Shown in pieces: positions 33,590-43,521 of a stretch of 64,000 nucleotides of DNA. The notes beneath the pieces were generated by a model, which did not search any database, was not told the DNA's origin, and worked only from the letters and a program-made list of their open reading frames with translations. Origin of the DNA: Caenorhabditis elegans (Eukaryota; Nematoda; Chromadorea; Rhabditida; Rhabditidae); NCBI RefSeq assembly GCF_000002985.6, contig NC_003282.8, forward strand, positions 4,774,001-4,838,000, given 5' to 3'. Made by a program: the position numbers and the translations under genes. Numbering within the stretch: position 1 is the stretch's first letter; every line of letters begins with the position of its first letter.

Positions 33590-35487
33590 TTAGTCGGAAG
33601 CTTCAAGCTCCTGGATAATTTCGATATGCTCATCGGCAACGATTTGTCCATAATCAGACAGGTTTTCAGCGAAGACGACATGAAGAAGAGCAGCTGGAGC
33701 AAGACTGAGTTGAGCCAACGATGCAGATTCATCCTCCACGAGTTGACTGGCAGCGTCACGAAGAGTGAATTCGGATGTCGAAAGAGCATCGGAAAGAGTT
33801 GAAGCAACGAAGACACGGACTGCGGAAAATGGTTCATGGCAACCAAATACTCCCTGGAAAAATAAAATAAAATAATTAATCACTTGAATTTCTGGAATAT
33901 ACATACCTGCATCAACAAATTTCCAGGCAATCTGACACGAATCAACGTATATTTGTAGCGATAATTGGTCATTTGTTCGTCTTTTTGTCTCATTTCCTTC
34001 GTACGCAATGTCAGCATCTAAAAATTCAATTTATTGTGTGATTTTTCAATTTAAAGCTCCACTCACTCTCTCCACCTGCATCTCCTTATTTCTCTGTTCG
34101 GCTTTGAGTTCAGCAGTCGACAAATTGTAAAAATCATCTGCCAACTTTGGTGCTTTCGGTTTTTGCCCCTCTTTTAGCTTGAAGATCTCTAGATTTCTAG
34201 CAACCTTTATAGGCACAGCCTGCCCATCCTTCAAAGCTTCCAGAGCCTCCACCAAATGAACATCTGATGGTTTTGTGAACACAAGGAACTTGTCTTCTCC
34301 TTCAGATTTCTCAGTAAATCCAACAGCTTCAAGGAATGCACGTCCTCCAACTACTGATGCAACTCGTTCTTGGAATGCCTTATTTCCCAAACGAATTGAT
34401 TTGTATTTATCCTCTCCTGGGTGTTCCAAAATGTTTTGACAATACTTGCAGATTGTTTCGATGGCAGTCTGAAATTTAGAAGATTGTTTGTTTTTCTACC
34501 AAAACAACGAATTTCGTACAGTTTAGGTGAAACGACCGATTCGCAGATTTACAAAAATCCGTGTTGATTTTTTCTTTCTGTGCGACGCTGATTTTTGCGA
34601 AATTTGCGGATAGATAGTTTAATTTCAACGGTAATGTGACAAAAATGTCACAAAAACTATGATGGCGGTTCAAAATTTTGAGAAAAAAAAAACGGGCAAA
34701 TTTTAGCGAAACTCTTCAATTTGCCGAAATATTCCGTTAACAAAGTAACTTTTTTAGCCTATTGTTAGCTAAAAATGATCAAATTGGCTAAATAACGAAA
34801 TAACGTTATTATAACATGTGAGAAACTATTACAATAGATTAAAAAACATTTTCCGACCGCTGCAACACACAAAAGTTGACAAAATTGGAGATTTTAGCCA
34901 GAATGAGTTCATTTTTTTTCGATATTTTGAAATTCTGAGCATACACAAACCTCCTTGGGATGTTTCTTATTAAGTGAATAGAGCATCAAAACTGCGGCAA
35001 TCACTTTATCGTTTTCATCATCCGCCTCGCTGATCTGATCAGAAAGGAAATTTTTGATATCTTCAAGAAGATCTGCTTTCGAGCGAATATGATGCTCACC
35101 GAGCAACTCGGAAGTGTAGAGAACACGTGATATTGCGGATGAATGCTCGAGGTGTTGCTCACGGTCGGGTTGCTGCAGTGATGAAGTCCCAGAAATGTTG
35201 AGATCTTCAACCTGACGTCTCTCTTCTTCCAGCTCTCGTTTTGCAATCATTTGAATTCTTCGTTTTCCAGCATTTTGTTGAGGTTCATTCTTCTGCATCC
35301 GTTTGAAAGCAGCCTGAGCAGCAATATCAGCGGCCGCGACACGATCAATTTGGCCTCCCTGGGCGGCTCCAGCGTGGGCAGAAGGCTGCGAAGATGACTC
35401 GCCGGATGACAAACGAACACCTTCACCGCTCTTTTTGAAGTGATTCTGGACTCGCTTTTTGTTGAGGAATTTCTTGAAACTATTCAT
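33590..35487 (-). CDS. ubxn-6: UBX-domain protein, UBXN6/UBXD1 homologue
   Basis: Four exons: from Met 35487 to about 34952, about 34469-34063, 34019-33907 and 33855-33590. The N-terminus (MNSFKKFLNKKRVQNHFKKSG) resembles the VIM/VBM-like p97-binding start of UBXD1. Next comes a PUB domain (TICKYCQNILEHPGEDKYKS, IRLGNKAFQERV, GGRAFLEAVGF) and a C-terminal UBX domain (LIRVRLPGNLLMQGVFG, LAPAALLHVVF). In the family this is a p97/VCP (CDC-48) cofactor acting in endolysosomal sorting and mitophagy. The UBX domain appears to lack the usual FPR loop, as is known for UBXD1. Its start codon overlaps the stop of the upstream membrane-protein gene (ATGA), and a splice acceptor (TTATTTCAG) lies 10 bases before the ATG. 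Confidence 0.93.
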
Positions 35488-35964
35488 TCTTCTTTCTCTG
35501 AAATAAATTGGAATGGTTATCAGTGCAGAACTTGTTAAATATCTTACTATTTTTTTCGTTGCTCTTATTTCTCGCTTTCTCAATGTTCTCTCTTATGATA
35601 AACTCCTGAATGATTGGTGAATATCGATTCCACGCAATGATAGTGCCAACAGAGAAGATGAAAAGTAGAATAGAAAGAAAGAGTCCGAGAGCTACCTGAA
35701 ATTTTCAAATTTTGGCCATTTTAGACAGAAACAAGAACAATAATTCACGTTAAAATTTCGAAAATCTCAAAAACATGTTCTCTAACGCACTTGTTTTTTA
35801 TCCAACGAATAATTATCACAGAAGATAATCAAAGCACGATAAACGTTTTCTACTCCGAATGCTTCTGAGGAATCTGGAAGCGCGTCGGAGCTCTGATAAG
35901 CAACTGAATTTGTGCTCAACGGAGTCTGCTCAGTTGTCGGCTCGGCGACCAGAGGCTCTCCCAT
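35484..35964 (-). CDS. Small single-pass membrane protein, 111 aa
   Basis: Three exons (35964-35791, 35695-35548, 35497-35484) give exactly 112 codons. The soluble N-terminus (MGEPLVAEPTTEQTPLSTNS, then AFGVENVYRALIIFCDNYSLDKKQ) is followed by a transmembrane helix (VALGLFLSILLFIFSVGTII) and a charged tail ending EKARNKSNEKNKKEE. No family recognised. The last intron is 50 bp, and its acceptor is the one that would serve ubxn-6. After splicing, the TGA stop overlaps the ubxn-6 ATG. If the intron is retained, the frame still ends three bases later. A likely trans-splice acceptor (TTCCAG) is 10 bases upstream of the start. It heads the minus-strand gene run. Confidence 0.65.
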
Positions 35965-36935
35965 GCAAGAATAGCTGGAATTGTAGTTCTTTTTCAGAGA
36001 GATTTGCGGAAATTAATGATTGCGAAATAGGACAGAAGGCGATGACGACATTTGTGATATTGCACGGTGATAAACATATATTTTGGGTTGTATACAAACT
36101 TCAAACTTCATTTCAGAAAATTTGAAAAAAAGCTCATCTCGAAAACGCTATAAAAAACTTGGAGTTTTTCTATTGGAGAAAACTAAACTGGGGAAAGCTT
36201 TCGGACAGAAAAATATTATCTGCTGTATTTTTCATGATGTCGTTAATTTTGTGACTTAATAAACTACAAAAAAATGTAGGTAAAACACTTTTGCGTGAAA
36301 AGTTTGTGATTGTTTTCCCAAAATACGTTTTTGCGGTTAAATGTTCGTTTTGAGATGTTTATCTTACAATTCTTTTATATTTTGGACAATAATTATATTC
36401 TATGAAGTAATCTTTGATTCTGAATAACTTTTTTCCGAAAACAATTCGTTAAAACAACAAAATTTTAGAGAGAAAAATAAAAAATAAGCAAAATAAAAAA
36501 TAAAAATAGCGAGTGTCGTAAATTGTGTCGCCAAGTCCGCAGTTACGTAACCTCGCGCCGCGCTCTTGCGATAGCAAACCCCGCCCACTTTTCTGTGCAC
36601 TCCACATTTTCGTCGATTTTTCATTGAAATTTTTCTTCTGTTATTTTGTTTATTTTTGTCGATTGACGACATAATTTTAATCTCAAGCGCTGATAAAATT
36701 ATTATTTCCAATTTTTAGAAATCACTTTTCATCAAAATACTCACGAAATCCAAGCAAACTGTTTATTTTGGGATAGTATACTCATTCTTCTTAATTTTTT
36801 GTTAAATTCCATTGAAATCTGACATTACCTTATGCATATTTATGTTCTTGTTTTTTCTACAATTTTTGCAGTCCTCTTTGCTTCTGTATTTCTCGTAACT
36901 TCAACTTTCCAAATTATTTCGTAATATTTTCAGCA
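35965..36935. promoter_or_regulatory. Divergent promoter region between the minus-strand gene run and eif-1.A
   Basis: About 970 bp without an exon-like frame. A local GC-rich island at about 36520-36600 contains the palindrome TTACGTAA, CGCGCCGCGC and CCCCGCCCAC, unlike the AT-rich surroundings. It is the best candidate for shared promoter elements of two housekeeping-like transcription units. A trans-splice acceptor (ATATTTTCAG) ends at 36933, two bases before the eif-1.A start. Confidence 0.55.
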
Positions 36936-37680
36936 ATGCCGAAGAATAAGGGAAAGGGAGGAAAGAATCGCAGAAGAGGAAAGAATGAGAACGACTTCAT
37001 GAAGCGCGAGCTCGACCTCAAGGAGGAGGGACAAGGTAGATTTTATAACTTCTTTCCCGAAAAACAAAAGCATTAATTCCAGAATATGGACAAGTCTCAA
37101 AAATGCTTGGTAACGGTCGTGTTCAAGTGTTCTGTTTTGATGGAAAGCAGCGTGTCTGCCATATTCGTGGAAAGTTGAGGAAGAAGGTTTGGATCAACGT
37201 GGGAGATATCATTCTCGTCGGTCTCCGAGATTATCAAGACGACAAGGGAGATGTTATTCTGAAGTACACCCCAGATGAAGCTCGCCGTTTGAAGAACGAG
37301 GGACTTATCCCAGAAAACGCCAAGCTCAATGAGAACGATGAACAAGACGAGGGAGAGGTTGAGTTCTGTAAGTTTATTTTTGCTGAAAATTAATGAAGTT
37401 CAATTTTTTTTCAGTGGATCACGTCGGAGACGAGGGAGAGGCCGGAGAAGCAAAGTCTGACTCAGATTCATCAGACAGTGATTCGGAGAAGTCTGACGAA
37501 GAGGCAGGATCGGATAAGGAAGAAGAATCGGACGATGATTCTGAAGAGGAATCAGACGAAGATTCAGATGATTCGGACAATATTCGGGAAGAGGACTTGG
37601 CAGCTGGTCGTGGATTTAAAGAGGACACTCGTCGCGGCGGAAATCGTGGTGGCAAGAACAAGTACGGAAAGAGACGCTAA
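36936..37680 (+). CDS. eif-1.A: Translation initiation factor eIF1A
   Basis: Three exons (36936-37035, 37083-37367, 37415-37680), 216 aa. The start [19 protein letters not shown] is the basic eIF1A N-terminal tail. The middle is the OB fold ([60 protein letters not shown]). The factor binds the 40S A site and promotes scanning and start-codon choice. The acidic C-terminal tail is much longer than in vertebrates (human eIF1A is 144 aa), with repeated D/S/E runs. It then finishes with a basic, glycine-rich end ([16 protein letters not shown]) rather than the acidic DDI terminus of vertebrates, which is notable. Confidence 0.95.
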
Positions 37681-37843
37681 ATTGATTAAATTATTGGTTT
37701 TTAATTGTTTCCCCCGGTTTCTGTTCTTTCTCCCCCTAAAAATCCATTGTTTCTCTTTCGATCCTTTTCAGACATTATCTTCCCATCTTCTCTGTCTCCC
37801 GAAATTCCGTTACTTGAATGCTACAAAGTGAAATAATTCGATT

Positions 37844-37895
37844 GTGGTGTCCGATGATCAACACAACCTCAAGGTTTCGGTCCATCGGACACCAC
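37844..37895. other. Perfect 13-bp stem hairpin downstream of eif-1.A
   Basis: GTGGTGTCCGATG (37844-37856) pairs with CATCGGACACCAC (37883-37895) across a 26-base loop that itself holds AACC/GGTT. It is GC-richer than its surroundings and lies about 160 bp after the eif-1.A stop. It could be a 3' UTR structure or a small RNA. Confidence 0.55.
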
Positions 37896-38128
37896 TTGAT
37901 GAAACAACTCATTTATTGCAAATTATCCCGTATTCCACTATTTTCCTTTCATTTATATTGTTTTCTGATAAACTTTTCTTGTTATGGGTTTAAAGCAGCA
38001 CACAACTCTCGACCTTCAAACCGAAAAGCAGGTGAAACATTTGCATCAAAATGTCACAACTCGCGGCCACGTGTATTCATATAGTAAAAATTATTTATTT
38101 CAGTTATTTTAAGCTGAATTTGAATGAA

Positions 38129-40029
38129 ATGATTGACAGAGTGCTTCTTTATAACTTATCAACTTCTGCATTTCCCAGCTATGATAATGCGACTAGAATT
38201 GATTTATATTTCTTTCTTATAGCTGTTGAGCAAGTTTTAGCTTTGAAAATCCCGTAATATTACCGTCAAATTCCAGAAAGTTTGTCCATCCATCAATAAT
38301 CATTAATATTGTAATTTCATCAATTGGGATTTTTACAACATCATTCCATTTATTCGTTTTATCTCGAAATTCAATGTTAAAATCGTCCGTAATCTTGATA
38401 ATGATAGGAATCGCTATTTGTGATATATTAGTGATGTTTGTCTCTATTATTTATAACTATCTTTATTTGATTTTGGAATTTAATGTGAAACCCTGGTAAA
38501 GTACATTTATTCAAAAGCTTAGTTCCACAGTACTACTACAGTAACCCAACGTAGTAAAAGATCTATGTGGTTAAATCGTAGTTAAAGAGATCACGTAGTA
38601 AACAGTACTTGACTTTTGTAACCCGATGTTAAATCAACTCATCTTTCCACTTCCAGTGAACCACCTGCACCACTTTCATTCTTTTATATGTACTGGATCA
38701 ATGTAGTAATTAATGATTTGTTCCGTCGAACATCCACGTGGCTCAGCGTAGTTATGGCCACAATCAGACTGATCGTCTTGAAGTTTTCAACGAGAAGAGC
38801 ATTTCGAAAAGTTAATTTTCCCAAATTCGGATTCACTTTAGTTATTGGAACGTTGTTATCAAGCATTCCATTAACTGTAATATATTATTTCCGATACGAT
38901 ATCGTTAAAATTGGAGACTGGAAGCCTATGAATAAGTAATCCAGATTTAACAACCTTTGCCTAATTAAAAATACACTTTCAGTTGCACATTTGCAACGAG
39001 TTATCCAGAATCTCGTGTTATCTTCACTTTGGTACAATCCAAAGTCTACCAGGCTAACGATGGACTTGTAGGAAAAGTATATCAATTGATTAATGGAACA
39101 ATTTCCAAAGTGGGATAATTTTGTTTTTACTAAAGCAATTAACCAAGAACTAATTTTTGGTTCCTAAAAATAAAAATAATTTTCAGCTGTTTCCATGTTT
39201 TCTGCTTCCAGTTCTAACCTATATGCTTATTGTCGAACTCAAAAAAGCCAAGGATCACCAGAGAATGTTAAATTTAACTATAAGACCAGTAATTATCAAT
39301 GAAACCCAGTCAGTTGCCAGTACAGAAAGAACCACGGGGCTAGTCGTATTTATAACAGCTTCTACATTTCTTATTGAAGTTCCAAATGGAATTGTTCGTG
39401 TTTTACAATTTGGATATACTGACTTGGGATACTGGTGAGGGTTTGAATAATTAGAAATTAATTTTGGCAATATTTGAAAATAATGAAAACATATGCCACC
39501 CGAAAGTTAAACAAACATATTTAATCTATCGTCTGTTCTTAATTATAATGATAATACAAACTATACGACATGTTTATAGCGAATATAATTTCAAAGGATT
39601 AACATTTTTCCACTTTTTTGCTGTAATTTTATGCATTTAGTGAAACCGTAATAATTCTGGTTTGTTAACCCTATTAAAAAAGGGATCTACATTTAGTTCA
39701 AATGCATTGATGGACTCCAATTTTTTTCAGATTTTAAGTGATAACGTGATAGAATAATTGGAAATATTTGTGTGGGAATTCTTTTTTTGAGAAATCAAAA
39801 TTTTCAGGAGAATGGCAACCTCCGTTGCACAATTTTCAAGTGCCTTCTTTGTTCTACACGCGGCTCTTCAAGGCGCCATCTTCTTTCTGATGTCATCACA
39901 ATATCGGAGGGCAGTTTCAAAAATATTCAAGAATGATGTAACCATCAAAGTTTGGGCTCATTAAGTTACAAATTATTTTTATTCCAGCGACCACCCATCA
40001 TCATTGCAGTCAGCTCTAGCTACACCTGA
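38129..40029 (+). CDS. Seven-transmembrane chemoreceptor-like, srw class (copy 1)
   Basis: Seven exons (38129-38229, 38277-38495, 38657-38935, 38983-39109, 39187-39434, 39808-39937, 39988-40029) total 381 codons, the same as the tandem copy downstream. The protein has seven hydrophobic segments. Srw-type marks are TWLSVVMATIR after helix 3, ERTTGLVVFITASTFLIEVP at helix 6 and FFLMSSQYRRAVSKIF after helix 7. Receptors of this class are probable peptide/chemical GPCRs of sensory neurons. Two splice donors are off-consensus: intron 1 starts GCAAGT (a GC-AG intron; the sister gene has GTAAGT), and intron 4 starts GTGGGA where the sister has GTAAGT. The frame is otherwise open, so the gene may be active or on the way to decay. 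Confidence 0.78.
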
Positions 40030-40245
40030 TCACAATTCCACTTTATTGATATTTTAATTTAAAAAGAAATTTAACTGTCCTCCGAAAAATGGAAAATAAA
40101 CTCAAATTGAAATAGTGTAAAGATGAAGTGAAATATTTTAACATTTGATGACGGTTTCACTATATTTATAATAACAGAACAATCTATGAGACTTGTTCAT
40201 GACAAAATGATTTTTAGAAAATGACATGTTTATAAAACCTATATA

Positions 40246-40312
40246 CCGTATTTCTTCTATTAATATGGCTGCAATACTATTTTTCGAAGGTCTCCCCGCT
40301 TACAATACTAAC
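40246..40312. mobile_element. Fragment of the 9.0-kb MITE family
   Basis: ACCGTATTTCTTCTATTAAT followed by TGCAATACTATTTTTCGA matches the left arm of the element at 9000-9450. Only one arm remains. Confidence 0.7.
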
Positions 40313-40484
40313 TGACTCAATATTTTCCTTGTTTTTTTTTGTTGAGCAAAATTCCTGAAGCTCAAGCTTCAAATTTCAGCACCAAACGACAGGTGAAACA
40401 ACTGCTGTTATAACAACAGCACACATGCAAGTGGCATTGATTAAAAATTATTCCGTTCAATTTGGTAATTCTTCCCAAAAAAAA

Positions 40485-43316
40485 ATGGATGAGAATACCT
40501 ATAACCTAGCGACTTCAGCATTTCCAAGTTATGATAATGCGACTAAAATTCAACTTTATCACTTTCTAAAAACCGTCGAGTAAGTTGAAGCTTTTTCAGC
40601 TTAAATTCCAGATCATATTTCATTTTTGTTTCAGAAATTTTGTTCATCCATCTATTGCCTTGAATATAGTATTTTCCATTATTGGCGTTTTTACCACATC
40701 TTTCCATTTATTCGTTTTATCTCAAAAATCAATTTTGAAATCTTCAGTAATTTTGATAATGATGGGAGTGGCTCTTTGTGATATACTTGCAATGGTGGCT
40801 TCTGTGTTTTATAATATTTTGTATTTAATGATAGAATTTAATGTGAAACCTTGGTCAGTTTACCACTAAAAGATATAGGCCAGTTATCGATGTTCCTTAT
40901 AAAAATCAAAAATAGGCTCCACCTATTTCTGTTTTTAATCCGATTGTCTTGTACTACTTGTTTATGTTCTTTAACCTGGCGGAGTAATTTTTATAAAATT
41001 TCCACAATTGATCTACCTACTGTGCCTATTTTTTCAGTGAGCCTCCTTTATCTCTTCCACCATTTCATATGTACTGGATTAATATAGTAATCAATGATTT
41101 TTTTCGTCGATGTTCCACGTGGCTCAGCGTAGCCATGGCTTTAATTCGCTGGATAGTTATGAAGTATTCAACTAGACGTGCATTTCGAAAAGTCACACTT
41201 TCAAAGTTTGGAGCTTACATTTTTATGGGAGCACTTGCTCTAAGTCTCCCTCTCACTTTTATATTTTATTTCCGATACGATATTGTAAAAATTGGAGACT
41301 GGAAGCCATTGAATAAGTGATTATATAACTTAAAATAATTATTGATTGATCTAAGTTTCAGTTGTTCAAAGTCTGCTAATTTTACTGTTTCACTCAATAT
41401 TTATAATCTTGTGCAGTCGGAAGTGTACACAGCCAATGACGGGCTGGTTGGAAAAGTTTATCAACTCATAAATGGTACATTTTCAAAGGTAAGTGATTAA
41501 TTGTACCCTCCATTTTTAAGTTCAATTAATATAAATTAAATTTACAAAATTACCATAGCTCCTGACTCCTTTTATTTGTTTTTTCAATACGATTCCATAC
41601 GAAGATTTTTCAAAAATTTCTAGTTTTTTACGAAATACCAAAGCAATTGCGCGGTCGATTATTTTTTTACTTTCTGCTTTTTTGCTATCAATATTTGAGA
41701 AATTTGAATGAAAGTGTAGTTACAAAAATATTTGAATACGTGGTTTCGGATTTGACCAGCAGTTTTCGTTTTTAAAGTAGGAAGCACCCAAGTGAAGGAG
41801 GTCCAAAGAGGATTACATCTTTCCTCAACTTGACATAAAACACACAGATAAGAATTAATTTAACTTAAACACAAAACCTCTAACACAAAAAACATAATTC
41901 CCCGAAATGTGCTCAAGAAAAACAGCTGTTCAATTTCGTTTATTATGGTAACTTTATTAAAACACTTAAAGGTGGTGTAGTAGATTTTTTTTATTTCTTT
42001 ATTACTCAAAATTGTCTGAAAACACCGAATTTCATAATGAAGTTTCTTGAAAAACTATTGAGGAAAAAGTTATGGCCTCTCGAAAAATGACCTAAAATTA
42101 GTGAGTGAGAATTGTCAAATTTTTTACCAATTCTCTTCGTCCATCGACTTTTAAATACCTTAATAAAGTTGAAAACGCAAGATAATCGACCTGTATACCC
42201 AAAACTAGACGACAATTTCAAAAAAAAATTGTTTCCAGCCGCTGCGACAATGATAAGTTGGTCAAATTTCAAATTTTCACTAATTTTAGGCCATTTTTCG
42301 AGAGGCCATAACTTTTTTTGGAAAAGTTTTCAAGAAGTTTCATTATGAAATTCGGTGTTTTCAGACAATTTTGAGTCTAATAAAGAAATAAAAAAAATCC
42401 GACTACACCACTTTTAATACCGCGAACGAATTGTCCATAGTCAAATTTCAGATCATACAAGAGCGATATGAAACATAATTTTCCAATTAATTAAAAATAT
42501 TTCCAGCTGATTCCATGTTTCCTTCTTCCAATCCTAACCACTCTTCTCATTGCTGAGCTCCGTAAAGCCAAGGATCACCAGAGAATGCTCAATTCAACTA
42601 CACGGCTCGGAAATTTCCCGGAAACATTTTCACAAGGAGTTGCGAGCACAGAAAGAACCACGGGGCTAGTGGTATTTATGACTGTCTCTACGTTTGTTAT
42701 TGAAGTTCCAGGCGGAATTGTTCGAGTTTTACAGTTTGGATATACTGACCTGGGATACTGGTGAGGGTTTGTTTAAATAAATACTAATTTTGTCAATTGA
42801 AATTGTGAAATTTTGTCAAATATTACTATAAATCTAAAAAACATGTACTAGAATCGAATCTTCTTTGACCACTGAAAATTTACATATTTATTGAAACAGT
42901 AATATTTACATCTATAATGAAACGGAGGAAAAGTTTATGAGAAAAGGCTTTGATACAGCGCCAAAAATTATATAATTTGATTTAAAAAATTGCTTTGAAA
43001 ACTCTGACAGTGAACACTCCTGTTAGAAAAAACTGTTTCATGTCAAATTCTGAATAAATAATTCGTTAACTGTTTTCCAACAATTCAAATTCAGGAGACT
43101 TGCCACGTCAGTTGGCCAGATTTGCAGTTTATTTTTCGTAATACATGCGTCTCTTCAAGGCGTCATATTCTTCCTGATGTCATCACAATATCGGAGAACA
43201 GTGTCCAAGATTTTTAAACGAGATGTAACTTTCAAAGTGAAGATGATTGAATTTACATATTGTTTTAATTTCAGAGACCCCGCGTCGTGATTGCTGTAAG
43301 CTCACATTTCAGCTGA
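40485..43316 (+). CDS. Seven-transmembrane chemoreceptor-like, srw class (copy 2)
   Basis: Seven exons (40485-40579, 40635-40853, 41038-41316, 41362-41488, 42507-42760, 43095-43224, 43275-43316) total 382 codons with the stop. It is a close tandem paralogue of the gene at 38.1 kb: same exon phases and very similar exons (ATSAFPSYDNATK, NFVHPSIALNIV, TWLSVAMALIRWIVMKYSTR, FRYDIVKIGDWKP, ERTTGLVVFMTVSTFVIEVP, MSSQYRRTVSKIFKRD). All donors are normal GT. Intron 4 has grown to over 1 kb by insertion of a 452-bp palindromic element. The introns and the 3' side carry 21U-RNA promoter cores. The number in the srw family is not recognised. Confidence 0.85.
41966..42417. mobile_element. Palindromic element, 452 bp, in srw intron
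   Basis: TTAAAGGTGGTGTAGTAGAT at 41967 is matched in inverse by ACTACACCACTTTTAA at 42402-42417. The arms continue through TCAAAATTGTCTGAAAACAC / GTGTTTTCAGACAATTTTGA and GGCCTCTCGAAAAATG / CATTTTTCGAGAGGCC, leaving a central loop of about 180 bp. The sister srw gene lacks it, so it inserted after the duplication. Confidence 0.85.
42833..42853 (-). ncRNA. Predicted 21U-RNA locus in srw intron
   Basis: Minus-strand core at 42899-42892. YRNT start with first U at 42853, 39 bases past the core. Antisense to the receptor gene. Confidence 0.5.
43074..43094 (+). ncRNA. Possible 21U-RNA locus in srw intron
   Basis: Core at 43033-43040. The best YRNT start is at 43074 (34 bases), with an alternative at 43084 (44 bases). 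Spacing is not ideal. Confidence 0.3.
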
Positions 43317-43468
43317 GTGATTAGGGATTTGATAATAGAAATATTGTGTTTAAAAGTTGTACTTCTTCCAGTAGATCAATCAAGATAAATAGTGTATTGC
43401 TTTAATTCAAATTGGAACGACGAACATTGTTATTTAAAAAGAGTTTCAAGAAGAAAAAAAACAAAATG

Positions 43469-43476
43469 TGAAACAG
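43469..43476 (-). promoter_or_regulatory. 21U-RNA promoter core on the minus strand
   Basis: Perfect CTGTTTCA. The nearest YRNT is 43 bases downstream at 43426, so the mature RNA is not placed. Confidence 0.35.
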
Positions 43477-43521
43477 AAAAAATTGCAACTCAATTTGTAA
43501 AGCACATGAACCCCAAATCAT

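Noticed and set aside
36400-36711. 103-codon minus-strand frame in the eif-1.A upstream region
   Set aside because: Lysine/asparagine-rich translation of AT-rich DNA crossing the GC-rich promoter island; no splice or homology support.
37419-37661. Serine-rich minus-strand frame opposite eif-1.A exon 3
   Set aside because: It is the reverse-complement shadow of the acidic D/S/E codons of eIF1A.
41385-41392. CTGTTTCA core in the second srw gene
   Set aside because: Lies in coding exon 4 (the codons for N-F-T-V-S-L) and has no start signal at 34-42 bases.
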